Source: Elusimicrobiota bacterium (GTDB lineage: Bacteria > Elusimicrobiota > Elusimicrobia > FEN-1173). From it: a stretch of 64,000 bases of DNA. The notes beneath the pieces were generated by a model that saw only the letters and a program-made list of their open reading frames with translations, was not told the DNA's origin and made no database searches. A program made the translations under genes and the position numbers. How positions within the stretch are numbered: the first letter of the stretch is position 1; each line of letters starts with the position of its first letter. The stretch covers positions 77,918 through 141,917 of the forward strand of contig JADJZR010000010.1 in assembly GCA_016715645.1 (NCBI GenBank), written 5' to 3'. Shown piece after piece: positions 18,809 to 28,100 of the stretch.

Positions 18809-19485
18809 AAGCCATTATTTTCGATTGCGATGGAGTGATTGCGGATTCGGAACACCTGCACTTTTCGTTGTTCAAAAAGGTCCTTGAACCGGAAGGAATC
18901 GAGTTGAGCCAGGCCGAATACGTGGAAAAATATTTGGCCATGGACGACCGGGGCTGTTTTGACGCCATTTTTGGGGCCCGGGGCAAAACGTTGAGCGCGG
19001 TCGATCGATCGCGGCTGATTGGTCAGAAAACGGCCCTTTATCAAAAAACAGCCACCCAAAACTTGGTGATCTTACCGGGAGTGGTGGAATTTGTGATGGC
19101 GGCATCGCAACGATATCCGCTGGCCATGGCGTCGGGTGCGCTACGGGACGAGGTGTTGTTGATGCTGGACGCCGCCGGAATCAAGCATTATTTTGACGCC
19201 GTGGTTGCGGCGGAAGACGTGACCCGCGGCAAACCCGCCCCCGACGCGTATCTAAAAGCTTTGGCGGAATTGAACAAAAAACATCCGGAAAAAAAGATTC
19301 GGCCCGAAAACTGTTTGGTGGTGGAAGATTCAAAGCATGGACTTTTGTCGGCCCATGCGGCGGGGATGAAGGTGGTGGGCGTCACCACCACGTATTCCGC
19401 GGAGGAACTGGCGGCGGCGGACCGGGTGGTTCCGGTGTTGACCGCGATCCGCCTCAAGGACTTGGAAGGGTTGTTTTCTTCGTGA
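18802..19485 (+). CDS. HAD-superfamily phosphatase/phosphoglucomutase-like hydrolase
   Basis: 227 residues from GTG 18802. HAD motif I IIFDCDGVIADS carries the nucleophile Asp and acid/base Asp; motif II is MASGAL, motif III lysine in RGKPAPDAY, motif IV VVEDSKHGLLSAHAAGM. The alpha-helical cap after motif I makes it subfamily I (beta-phosphoglucomutase/phosphoglycolate phosphatase group). The substrate is unknown. It is nested between hpnE and the SirB1-like gene with overlapping ends. Confidence 0.85.
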   Translation: MLKAIIFDCDGVIADSEHLHFSLFKKVLEPEGIELSQAEYVEKYLAMDDRGCFDAIFGARGKTLSAVDRSRLIGQKTALYQKTATQNLVILPGVVEFVMAASQRYPLAMASGALRDEVLLMLDAAGIKHYFDAVVAAEDVTRGKPAPDAYLKALAELNKKHPEKKIRPENCLVVEDSKHGLLSAHAAGMKVVGVTTTYSAEELAAADRVVPVLTAIRLKDLEGLFSS

Positions 19486-20318
19486 CCCAAAAACCGAAAA
19501 CATCCCGGGAGGAACTGGCCCAGATTCTGAAAGGCCGTGACAGTTCTGTGGATTTGGTGCGTGCCTCATTGCTCATCGCCCAAGATGAGTACCCCCTGTT
19601 GGACCCGACGCCCTACTTAAAAAAAATGGACAGTCTGGCTACCCGTGTGGCGAAAGAAACATCGGCGGGTCGCGACCCGATGGTGTTGGTGTCCGGGTTG
19701 AACCGAGTGCTGTTTGACGAAGAAGATTTCAAGGGAAACACCGACGACTACTACGATCCCCGCAACAGTTTCATCAACGAGGTGCTGGACCGGCGTTTGG
19801 GTATTCCGATCACCCTGTCGATTCTTTACATGGAGGTGGGGAGGCGGGCCGACATACCCATTGTCGGAATTGGACTGCCTGGGCATTTCATCGCGGGGTT
19901 GGTCACACCGGGGCGAACGTTGTATGTGGATCCGTACCATCAAGGGGAACTGATGACGGTCAAGGATTGCGCCGACCGGGTGGCCAAAATTTTTGACGGT
20001 CAAATGGCCCTTACGCCGAACCATCTGGAACCCCTGACTCCGCGGGGAATATTAATTCGGTTGCTGACGAATCTCAAAAACATCTACATGGAATCCCGTT
20101 CGTTCGCCAAGGGCCACGCGGTCATCGACAAAATGGTTTTGTGCGCTCCGGAGGAATGGTCCCACGTGCGCGACCGGGGATTGGTTCGCTACCATTTGAA
20201 ACATTACCAACCGGCCCTGGCCGATTTGGAATTGTATTTGCAAAACGCCGGCGACACCCCCGACCGGGCGGACATTTTGAAATTGGAAAAGTTGATCATG
20301 AAAGAAATGAAAGGTTAG
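19482..20318 (+). CDS. SirB1/transglutaminase-like protein with TPR tail
   Basis: 278 residues, GTG start overlapping the upstream stop. The core DYYDPRNSFINEVLDRRLGIPITLS, VGIGLPGHFIAG and the YVDPYHQGELMT block define the SirB1 (Transglut_core2) family, whose transglutaminase fold lost the usual Cys; the C-terminal 90 residues carry TPR units. The family's biochemical role is not settled. The stop codon TAG is immediately followed by a large palindromic element that may act as the operon terminator. Confidence 0.82.
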   Translation: MTQKPKTSREELAQILKGRDSSVDLVRASLLIAQDEYPLLDPTPYLKKMDSLATRVAKETSAGRDPMVLVSGLNRVLFDEEDFKGNTDDYYDPRNSFINEVLDRRLGIPITLSILYMEVGRRADIPIVGIGLPGHFIAGLVTPGRTLYVDPYHQGELMTVKDCADRVAKIFDGQMALTPNHLEPLTPRGILIRLLTNLKNIYMESRSFAKGHAVIDKMVLCAPEEWSHVRDRGLVRYHLKHYQPALADLELYLQNAGDTPDRADILKLEKLIMKEMKG

Positions 20319-20452
20319 GGTTCGTCCGGAAATAAGTGGCCGATTTGGCCGAGAGGATTTTGGTCCAGGACAGGACGGTAAGGAGGATGAGCAACGCAGG
20401 CCTGGGCCAAAAGCCTCCGGCCAAATTGAGCCAGTTATTTCTGGACGAACCC
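20318..20452. repeat. Large palindromic element, copy A (about 46-bp imperfect stem)
   Basis: The first 18 bases (GGGTTCGTCCGGAAATAA) pair with the last 18 (TTATTTCTGGACGAACCC) with one mismatch, and pairing continues inward through ATTTGGCCG and AGGxTTTTGG. A 40-45 base apical part contains GCAACGCAGGCC. It begins in the stop codon of the SirB1-like gene and ends 15 bases before ilvD. Copy B at 24354-24512 keeps the inner core but has a different, still self-complementary outer stem. Confidence 0.85.
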
Positions 20453-20467
20453 TTAGGAGAGATCCCC

Positions 20468-22164
20468 ATGGCCCCCCACGAAAAAAAAACCGATCCGCGT
20501 TCCCAAAGTCGAGCGATCACCGAAGGGATACACCGTTCGCCCAACCGCGCGATGTTGCGTGACGTGGGGTTCACGGACGAAGACTTTTTAAAACCGCTCA
20601 TCGGCGTGGCGAGCACCTGGAGCGAAATTACCCCCTGCAATGTTCACATCAACGGGTTGGCAGTGTCGGCCAAGGCCGGGGCCAAAGCCGGGGGCGGCGC
20701 ACCTCAGATTTTCAACACCATCACGGTATCCGACGGGATTTCCATGGGAACACCGGGGATGCGCTATTCCCTACCCAGCCGAGAAATTATCGCCGACTCC
20801 ATTGAAACGGTGGTGGGGGCCCAACGCATGGATGGGTTCGTGGCCATCGGCGGATGCGACAAAAACATGCCTGGCTGTTTGATGGCCATGGGACGGATGA
20901 ACGTGCCGGCGGTCTTTGTCTACGGGGGCACCATTCGCCCCGGACAGGTCAACGGAAAAGACGTGGACATCGTCAGCATTTTTGAGGCCGTCGGCCAATA
21001 CAACAACAATTTAATAGACGAAAAAACCGTTAAAGAGATCGAATGCGCCGCGTGCCCGGGGCCCGGTTCCTGCGGAGGGATGTACACCGCCAACACCATG
21101 GCCTCAGCCATAGAAACCTTGGGAATGAGTTTACCCGCCAGTTCCTCCTATCCGGCGGAATCAGCGGAAAAAAATACAGAATGCGAACAAGCGGGGCGCG
21201 CCGTTGTGAACTTGGTCAAAGCGGGCCTGCGGCCCCGGGACATCGTGACCAAAACGTCCTTTGAAAACGCCATGGCCCTCGTGATGGTGTTGGGCGGGTC
21301 CACGAACGCGGTGTTGCACTTGATTGCCATCGCCCACGCTTTCGGAATCCGGTTGACGTTGGCGGACTTCACGCGGATCGCCAAGCGGACACCCCATTTG
21401 GCGGACTTAAAACCTTCGGGCCGATACGTGATGTTCGATCTTCACCGGGCCGGCGGGGTGCCGGGGGTTCTCAAGATGATGATAAAAGAAAAATTGATCG
21501 ACGGGTCCGCCCTGACGGTAACGGGCAAAACCCTGGCTGAAAACCTGGCGAATTTCCCCGATTTGGCGCCGGACCAAAAAGTGATTCGTCCGCTTAGCAA
21601 TCCGTTAAGAGCCACGGGCCCCCTGGTCGTATTAAAAGGCAATTTGGCCCCCGAAGGCGCCGTGGCCAAGGTGGGTGGACTTTCCAACACAAAAATCACC
21701 GGACCCGCCAAAGTCTTTGACGGAGAAGAAGCCGCCACGGAGGCCGCTCTGAAAGGCGGCATCGTCGCTGGAGACGTGGTGGTGGTTCGTTACGAGGGCC
21801 CTAAAGGGGGACCCGGGATGAGGGAAATGTTGTCCTTGACGGCCATTCTTTCAGGGAAAGGGCTGGGGGACAAGGTGGGTCTATTGACCGACGGCCGTTT
21901 TTCTGGCGGAAGCCACGGACGGGTGGTGGGCCACGTCTGTCCCGAAGCCGCTGTGGGGGCCCCATTGCGCACCTCAAAAATGGCGATCGGGTGACCATCG
22001 ATGCCGAAAAACAAGAGCTGTCCGTCGCTCTTTCAAAAGCTGAAATAGCCAAGCGCGCCAAAAAGTGGAAACCCCGAAAACAGAAAGAAACCGGATGGTT
22101 GGCCCGCTACGCGGCGTTGGTTACTTCTGGTTCCGAAGGCGCGATTTTGAAGGTTCCCGTTTAA
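20468..22164 (+). CDS. ilvD: Dihydroxy-acid dehydratase, frameshifted near the 3' end
   Basis: About 565 residues after correction. Catalyses the third step of branched-chain amino acid synthesis with an Fe-S cluster. Cluster and active-site motifs: [66 protein letters not shown]. The start is ATG 20468 after AGGAGAG; the frame open further upstream is the palindromic element. After HVCPEAAVG the frame fails (stop at 21994), while the next frame continues with [15 protein letters not shown] to 22164, a normal IlvD C terminus. One missing G in the run at 21955-21959 explains it. The 3' end overlaps the convergent cobalamin adenosyltransferase gene by 44 bases. Confidence 0.95.
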
Positions 22165-22711
22165 ACCCCGGGATCCAGGGCGTTTCGGACACGGTCGATT
22201 TTAGGTTGGCGTGTCGAGCCAACACGAATAAAAAATCCGACAATCGGTTCATGTAAATTTGGGCGGGGCAAACAGTTTTATCGCTCCCCACCATCGGTGC
22301 CAAAGCTCGTTCCGCCCGGCGACAAACGGCCCGCGCCAAGTGAAGTGCCGACCCCAAAACCGAGCCGCCAGGTAAAATAAAATGGGTCAACCGAGGAAGC
22401 TCCGCTGATAGGTGATCGATCCCTTTTTCAAGTTCCACGACATGGCAGGGTCCGATGCGAGGGACTCTTTTAGAAAGACGGGCCGTTCGGGGTGTCGCCA
22501 AATCGGCCCCCAATACAAACAGTTCGTTTTGAAGGCGCGATAAAACTTTCCGAAACTCTTCGTCCTCCGTAAAGCTCGCGGCCCAACCCAAAAGAGAGTT
22601 CAATTCATCCACGTCACCGTAAGCCATCACCCGCGGATGATCCTTCCGGACTTTTTCGCCTCCGAACAAATAGGTGTCCCCGCCGTCTCCCACTTTTGTG
22701 TAAATTTTCAT
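22121..22711 (-). CDS. Cob(I)alamin adenosyltransferase, PduO/MMAB type
   Basis: 196 residues. Transfers the adenosyl group of ATP to cob(I)alamin to make coenzyme B12. The N terminus MKIYTKVGDGGDTYLFGG and the blocks YGDVDELNSLLGWA, FILPGGSVLGSALHLARAVCRRAER and NRLSDFLFVLAR are diagnostic. A TACAAT hexamer at 22719-22724 is 7 bases upstream of the ATG and no Shine-Dalgarno is visible, so the message may be leaderless. It is divergent from nth, with only 59 bases between the two start codons. Confidence 0.93.
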   Translation of the reverse strand: MKIYTKVGDGGDTYLFGGEKVRKDHPRVMAYGDVDELNSLLGWAASFTEDEEFRKVLSRLQNELFVLGADLATPRTARLSKRVPRIGPCHVVELEKGIDHLSAELPRLTHFILPGGSVLGSALHLARAVCRRAERALAPMVGSDKTVCPAQIYMNRLSDFLFVLARHANLKSTVSETPWIPGFKREPSKSRLRNQK

Positions 22712-22770
22712 AGCGACTATTGTACTCTATCGTCTCTGTCAATGCGATAATGAATTGCTAGAATTCGCCC

Positions 22771-23394
22771 ATGGCATGGGACAAACTCTTGGATACTCTC
22801 CATAAGGCTTATCCCCGGCCGCAATGCGCCCTGATTCACAACGGCCCGTTTCAGCTCTTGATTGCAACCATTTTGTCCGCCCAATGCACCGACGAACGGG
22901 TCAACCAAGTCACGGCGGTGTTGTTTAAAAAATTTCCCACTCCCGAAAAGTTGGGGGCGGCCCCTTTGCCGGACGTCGAACAGGTGATTCGGTCCACGGG
23001 TTTTTTCCGTCAGAAAGCCAAATCCATCGTCCTATCGTCCCGTTGTCTGGTGGAACAGCACGGCGGCCAGGTCCCCCGCGACATGGAGGCTTTGTTGAGC
23101 CTGCGCGGCGTGGCCCGAAAAACCGCCAACGTGGTGTTGGGCACGGGATTCGGTGTGGCCGCGGGCATTGTGGTGGACACCCATGTTAAACGATTGGCCC
23201 GGCGATTGGGCCTAACCCGCCAAATAGACCCGGTGAAAGTGGAGCGAGACCTTATGAAAAAAATCCCCAAAAAAGACTGGGTGTGGTTTAGCCACGCCCT
23301 CATTCATCATGGACGAACAGTATACACAACCCTACAACCTCGGTGCGGGTCGTGTCCGGTGGGCAATCTTTGTCCGTCAGCGGGAACCGTATGA
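22771..23394 (+). CDS. nth: Endonuclease III-like DNA glycosylase with an altered Fe-S site
   Basis: 207 residues. Removes oxidised pyrimidines and cuts abasic sites. The helix-hairpin-helix with catalytic lysine is LRGVARKTANVVL and the catalytic Asp is in VVDTHVKRLARRLGL. The C-terminal 4Fe-4S loop normally has four Cys (C-x6-C-x2-C-x5-C); here the last three are present (RCGSCPVGNLC) but the first, expected in HGRxxC, is Tyr (HGRTVYTT). TAGAAT at 22759-22764 lies 6 bases before the ATG. It overlaps the DUF309 gene by 4 bases. Confidence 0.92.
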   Translation: MAWDKLLDTLHKAYPRPQCALIHNGPFQLLIATILSAQCTDERVNQVTAVLFKKFPTPEKLGAAPLPDVEQVIRSTGFFRQKAKSIVLSSRCLVEQHGGQVPRDMEALLSLRGVARKTANVVLGTGFGVAAGIVVDTHVKRLARRLGLTRQIDPVKVERDLMKKIPKKDWVWFSHALIHHGRTVYTTLQPRCGSCPVGNLCPSAGTV

Positions 23395-23810
23395 CCGCCG
23401 TGGATATTCGCTTAGAAGTGGGCGTGTTGTTGTTTAATCGTGAACTTTTTTTTGAGGCCCATGAGGTCTGGGAAGAATTGTGGCACGAAACCTATGGGCT
23501 AAACAGGAACTTTTTGCAAGGCCTCATCCAGGTAGCCAGCGCCATGCACCACCTACAAGTGGGCAACACCCGCGGGGCGCGCATCCTTTACGGATCGGGA
23601 ATGGAATTGCTGGCCCCCTACGGATCGGACCATTTGGGGCTCAACTTGACCGATTTAAAAACCCGATTCACCAAAACCATGGAAGGCCTTTTGGACGTTC
23701 CCATGACCCAACTTTCCGGGCGGGGGGGGAACGGCCCGATTAAAAAACCCTACACCTCCGAGTTGGCATTTGCTCTAATACTCTCCCATGGTGAAACGCA
23801 AAATCACTAA
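23391..23810 (+). CDS. DUF309 family protein
   Basis: 139 residues starting at ATG 23391, which overlaps the nth stop. The block FNRELFFEAHEVWEELWHETYG and LQGLIQVASAMHHLQVGNTRGA is the DUF309 signature, an all-helical domain of unknown function with conserved His and Glu that could hold a metal. The 3' end overlaps the NUDIX gene by 23 bases. Confidence 0.85.
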   Translation: MTAVDIRLEVGVLLFNRELFFEAHEVWEELWHETYGLNRNFLQGLIQVASAMHHLQVGNTRGARILYGSGMELLAPYGSDHLGLNLTDLKTRFTKTMEGLLDVPMTQLSGRGGNGPIKKPYTSELAFALILSHGETQNH

Positions 23811-24354
23811 AACCCGTTCTGCGCTGGATCAACGCGCCTCCCGAACGTGGAAACACCTCACCAAAGATGTTCGCCACTGTTTTCGGTGCGGGGAACTGTT
23901 GGTATGGGAATTCGTCCGAATTGAAGAGAAAAACCGGTTGGTCTGCTCGGAATGCAAGCTGATCGCCTACCAAAACCCAAAAATCGTGGGGGCCACCCTT
24001 CCTGTTCGAGATGGAAAGATATTCTTGTTGCGTCGAGCGATCGAACCGGGGTACGGGCTGTGGACGTTTCCCGCCGGCTATATGGAGCTGGGGGAAACCG
24101 TTGAAGAGTGCGCCCAAAGGGAAACCTGGGAAGAAATCCGCGCGCGGGTAAAATTGGCGGGTGTCCCGCGGTTGTATTCTTATCCCGACGCGGTCACCGT
24201 GACAATTGTGTACCCCGCCACTGTCCTAACTCGAACCCCTTCCCCCGGTCCGGAATCCCTCGAAGTGAAACTGTTTTCAAAAAAAGAAATCCCCTGGAAA
24301 ACCGTGGCCTTCCGAAGCACCCGCGACGCCCTACGAGACTGGGCCAACGATTAG
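23788..24354 (+). CDS. NUDIX hydrolase with N-terminal zinc ribbon
   Basis: 188 residues. Two CxxC knuckles (CFRCGELL and CSECKLIAY) form a zinc ribbon, then comes a NUDIX domain with box GYMELGETVEECAQRETWEEI. This layout is that of NudC-like NAD/ADP-ribose pyrophosphatases and relatives; the substrate is not decided by sequence. The start codon lies inside the end of DUF309; TAATAC at 23776-23781 could act as a -10 element for a separate leaderless message. The TAG stop opens palindromic element B. Confidence 0.88.
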   Translation: MVKRKITKTRSALDQRASRTWKHLTKDVRHCFRCGELLVWEFVRIEEKNRLVCSECKLIAYQNPKIVGATLPVRDGKIFLLRRAIEPGYGLWTFPAGYMELGETVEECAQRETWEEIRARVKLAGVPRLYSYPDAVTVTIVYPATVLTRTPSPGPESLEVKLFSKKEIPWKTVAFRSTRDALRDWAND

Positions 24355-24512
24355 GGCCCGCGCAAAAATAAATTTTACATTTTATCCGAGCGGATTTTGA
24401 GCCGAGCCGAAGCGACGCGAGGCGCGCATACCGTGGGGTATTAAGCCGAGCGGAGCAAAGGCGCAGGCCAAAAGCCGCCGGAGAAAATGTGAGGTTATTT
24501 TTGCGCGGGCCC
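24354..24512. repeat. Large palindromic element, copy B
   Basis: GGGCCCGCGCAAAAATAA at 24354-24371 pairs perfectly with TTATTTTTGCGCGGGCCC at 24495-24512. Inward pairing continues (ACATTTT with AAAATGT, CCG..CGG and TTTTG with CCAAAA). The inner core CCGAGCGGATTTTG ... GCGCAGGCCAAAAGCCGCCGG matches copy A. It lies exactly between the convergent NUDIX and lexA genes, starting in the NUDIX stop codon. Confidence 0.87.
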
Positions 24513-24530
24513 TTAACTCGAATTCCCCAT

Positions 24531-25124
24531 TTAAAAAAATGTTCGGATCAAGCTGGTGACTTTGCCGATGACGGCGATGCGGCCGCGCAGGATGGGGTAG
24601 GCGGGATTGATCGGCTCCAAAAACGTTTCGCGGCCGCCGTGGCGAAGCCGTTTAACCGTGGCCTCGTCGCCGTCCACGGTGGCCACCACGATATCGCCGT
24701 TGTTGGCCACGGGGGTGTTTTGGACAAGCACCATGTCCCCGTCAAGAATGTGGGGAGACATGCTGTCGCCTTTCACACGAAGAACAAAGTTGGCCCGTTT
24801 AGCCATGGCCTCGTCCACCGCGAGATAATCTTCCACTTCCGAAATCGCTTCCAACGGCAACCCCGCGGGCACTCGTCCCAGGATGGGAAGAGAGACTTTG
24901 TTTTCCAAGGATTGCCGCGCCGCCACCATTAATCCCCGGGCCCGATCTTTGGCACGGCGCAAAACACCTTTTTTTTCCAACGCCGCCAAATGGTCCTGGA
25001 TCGCTTTCGGAAACACCTTGAAGTGGCCGGCAATCTCCCGAACCGTGGGGGGGATCCCGGACTTGTGAATTTGTCGGACGATGAAACTGTAAATTTCTTT
25101 TTGCCGCTCTGTCAGGGTTGCCAT
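24531..25124 (-). CDS. lexA: LexA-type SOS repressor
   Basis: 197 residues starting at MATLTERQKEIYSFI; longer in-frame starts lie in the polymerase gene's end. N-terminal winged helix (residues 1-65) and C-terminal S24 autoprotease: cleavage site Ala87-Gly88 in RVPAGLP, nucleophile Ser121 in KGDSMSPHI, general base Lys158 in ATVKRL. All parts needed for RecA-stimulated self-cleavage are present. It is the last gene after recA-fold, small-protein and polB genes on the same strand but has its own promoter at 25131-25159. Confidence 0.96.
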   Translation of the reverse strand: MATLTERQKEIYSFIVRQIHKSGIPPTVREIAGHFKVFPKAIQDHLAALEKKGVLRRAKDRARGLMVAARQSLENKVSLPILGRVPAGLPLEAISEVEDYLAVDEAMAKRANFVLRVKGDSMSPHILDGDMVLVQNTPVANNGDIVVATVDGDEATVKRLRHGGRETFLEPINPAYPILRGRIAVIGKVTSLIRTFF

Positions 25125-25130
25125 CGAAAC

Positions 25131-25159
25131 ACTATACAAAAGAACACGCATTTTTTCAA
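25131..25159 (-). promoter_or_regulatory. lexA promoter, apparently leaderless
   Basis: On the minus strand TTGAAA (25154-25159) and TATAGT (25131-25136) are exactly 17 bases apart, and the -10 ends 6 bases before the lexA ATG, so transcription should begin at or within a base or two of the start codon. The -35 overlaps the polB stop. The sequence TGTATAG (25132-25138) equals one arm of the palindrome before the RecA-fold gene, at the same distance from the start codon. Confidence 0.7.
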
Positions 25160-28100
25160 AACAATTCGGGTTGATACCACGAACGATTTTCCCGAACCCT
25201 CCCGACAACGGAGGGAGGGTCCACCAACCCGTCCATGATTTCGTCGCGACACCGTTGCCACAGCTCCAGATATTTTGCGGTATCCCACTCTGTTGCTTCG
25301 TCGACGAAGGCCAGGGGCGTGGCGCGGAACTCTACCAACTTGTCCCCGGCCGACGTGATCACGTATTTCACCGATTCGCCGGCGTGGAGATCAACGCCGG
25401 AAGCAGCCAAACGCCGGGCCGCCACCGCCGAGGGGCCACGGCCCACATAATCGGCGGGGTCTCTGGACAAACAAAATGTCACGGCCAGTTCGGCCGGGGT
25501 CGCGTGGCCGCGGGCGATGCGTTCGCGGACCTTTTCAGCGATTTCATCCAGCTCCCGCGCTCTCCCGCGGCAACCGGCCACGTCGTCGGCCTGGGCCAAC
25601 ACCGCCAACATTTCATTTTGCATGGTCTTGAAAATTTCCGGCGTGTCGCGGCGGCGAAGGGCGAGGCCCCGCACTTTCAGTTCCCCGTTGGTGAACGCGC
25701 CGAAATATCGGTTGGGCACGCCGGAGAGCGGATCGGTTTTCGATGGACAAAAACGCAACCATTTGTAGACGCCTTCCAACCCGATGGGCGCGCCCGCGTG
25801 GGCCTCGATGCCCCGGCGGATCTCCTCAAAGTCCAAACCCGGCCGACCCTGGATCCACACACAGTCCACGTTGCCATGAAGCACATGAAACCCTCGTTTT
25901 TCCACACACTCTTTGGCCCGAAGCAACACTTCCCGCCCCCACGCCGTCACCGATTCGTGCGCCTCAATTTTCCCAAACCGCGCGTTCTTGTACCCGAGAT
26001 ACCCGAAACAATTACCCGTTAAAACCCCGCCTTGCAAACAGAATACCCGCGGGTCTTGATTCATTGTGACGCAATAGACGTACGGACCAGTGGGGAGGAC
26101 CTTTTGAATCGATTTTACACGTTCATAGACCAGGTCACTGTTAATTAATTTTGACACACGCGCCAATTCGACCGCATCCTGGGGCGATAACCGATCCAGA
26201 CGCCGGCGTATTTGCTCAATTTTGACCCGGGCCGAATGAAGTGAAATTCTCTCCACATTCGTGAGACGTGGAGCGACCCGGGCCACACGCGCCTTCCGGG
26301 CCAATCGTAAAAGGCCCGACGCGTGGGGAGGAAACTCCGCCCGTCTCTCCGCCGTCCTCTTTGGCTGACCACGCATGGTTGCCGCGTGTTTCCGAGAAAG
26401 GATCCCGCCGGACATTAATTCCCGCACGTCCGTTGCCCCGCGCACATCGACCCGAGAAAGAGCGGGGACAGGATCGGAGAACCGAAATTGAAGACCTTCC
26501 ATTCCCAGCAAGAAGCCTAGATCTTCTATCAACTCCGAGCCCATGGAACTCCACCCGACGAAGTTTCTTGCCCTCGCTACGTGCCCGTCCGCCCCTAAAA
26601 GTCCGCGCAAAAAACCTCGACGAAATTCCCGAGGACCGTTCAAAACCAATGAAGGCACCACCAACTTGCCGGAATCGGACGCTCGGCCCAATCCAAACAC
26701 AACCTCCAGGATTCGGATCAAAGCGATGCTGTTGATTTGAATCACCTCCATCGCAACGCCCTTCTCCTTATACCGGTGAACATTCAGACAAAATTGATGG
26801 CGAACAAAAGCCACCAAAAAATCCGCAATGTCTTTCTCGGCCGTTCCCACATCCAACCGAATCATTCTCCCGGACACGCTCCCATCCCCGACGTAAAATC
26901 CCAGGAAAAAACCAAGGCCTTCGTTTAATTCCAAACGGGCAGGGATCTTTTGGACCAGTCCGCCGGAACGTTTGCCCCGCCCCACGTGGGTCGCGGCCCA
27001 GAACCCCTTCGAAAGGCAACTCACCAAATGGAACGGCAAATAATTCCCGGATCGCCAATTCCGAAGAGAAAGGGGCGAATAGTCGCCTTTTATGTTTTTC
27101 TCGATCGCGTCTCCGTTATCGGAAATGACACGGCCAAGACTGTTCCCAAAAACCCTCCAAAGAGGCAACTCGTTGAGTGGGAGCCTTTCCAAAAGGATTC
27201 GAAACACATCAACGTGGCAAGGGGGATTTTCGGGTGAAGGCAACCGTGCCAAAACGGGAACCCAATCGCCCACCCGTAATTGATCCGCTTTTCTCTTCAC
27301 CAAATGGCCTCCCTTCAAAATCAGACAGTCATGCTCAGCGGTATAGTTGATCTTTCGCCCGCCCCCCACACCGATGCGAAGAAGAGCGGAGGGGGCGGGT
27401 TTCCGAACGAACTGTTTCACAGAACAAAAGGAAGCCCGACCCTTCTGATCCAGGCCGACCACTTCCACCGATTGATTTAACGGCACCGTCCCCTCCGTGT
27501 CTTGCGCGTGTCGATCAACGAGGTCACGAATCGATCCGGTTTTGATTTCACCCCCTTCCCGATAGGGCAGGCGAGTCTTGCCGTCCACGCAGGTCACCAA
27601 ACACCACTTGTGCGCGTCGGCGCGGGCTTTGTAACGGGCGGCGTCGGGAGCGTTCGACTTGTAAAGGCGTTTGTATTCGGATCGTTTCTTTAAGAGGGGG
27701 GCCAAAACGTCGGGCACCAATCCCCGACGCCGAAGGCACAGGTGATGACCGATTTCGGGGACGGAGAATCCACGGTGGTTTCCGCGCTGGCGCGCTCCAA
27801 CCATTTCGTCGCCTCCCACGGCTCCCCCGTCATGGTTTCCGCGCTGGCGCGCTCCACCATGGTTTCCGCGCGCGCACCATTCTCTCCCACGGCTCCCCGT
27901 CATGGTTTCCGCGCTGGCGCGCCCCAACCATTTCGTCGCCTCCCACGGCTCCCCCGTCATGGTTTCCGCGCTGGCGCGCTCCAACCATTTCGTCGCCTCC
28001 CACGGCTCCCCCGTCATGGTTTCCGCGCTGGCGCGCTCCAACCATTTCGTCGCCTCCCACGGCTCCCCCGTCATGGTTTCCGCGCTGGCGCGCTCCAACC

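Noticed and set aside
20336..20467. Longer N terminus for dihydroxy-acid dehydratase
   Set aside because: The extra 44 codons are the palindromic element; ATG 20468 has a proper ribosome site and the family N terminus.
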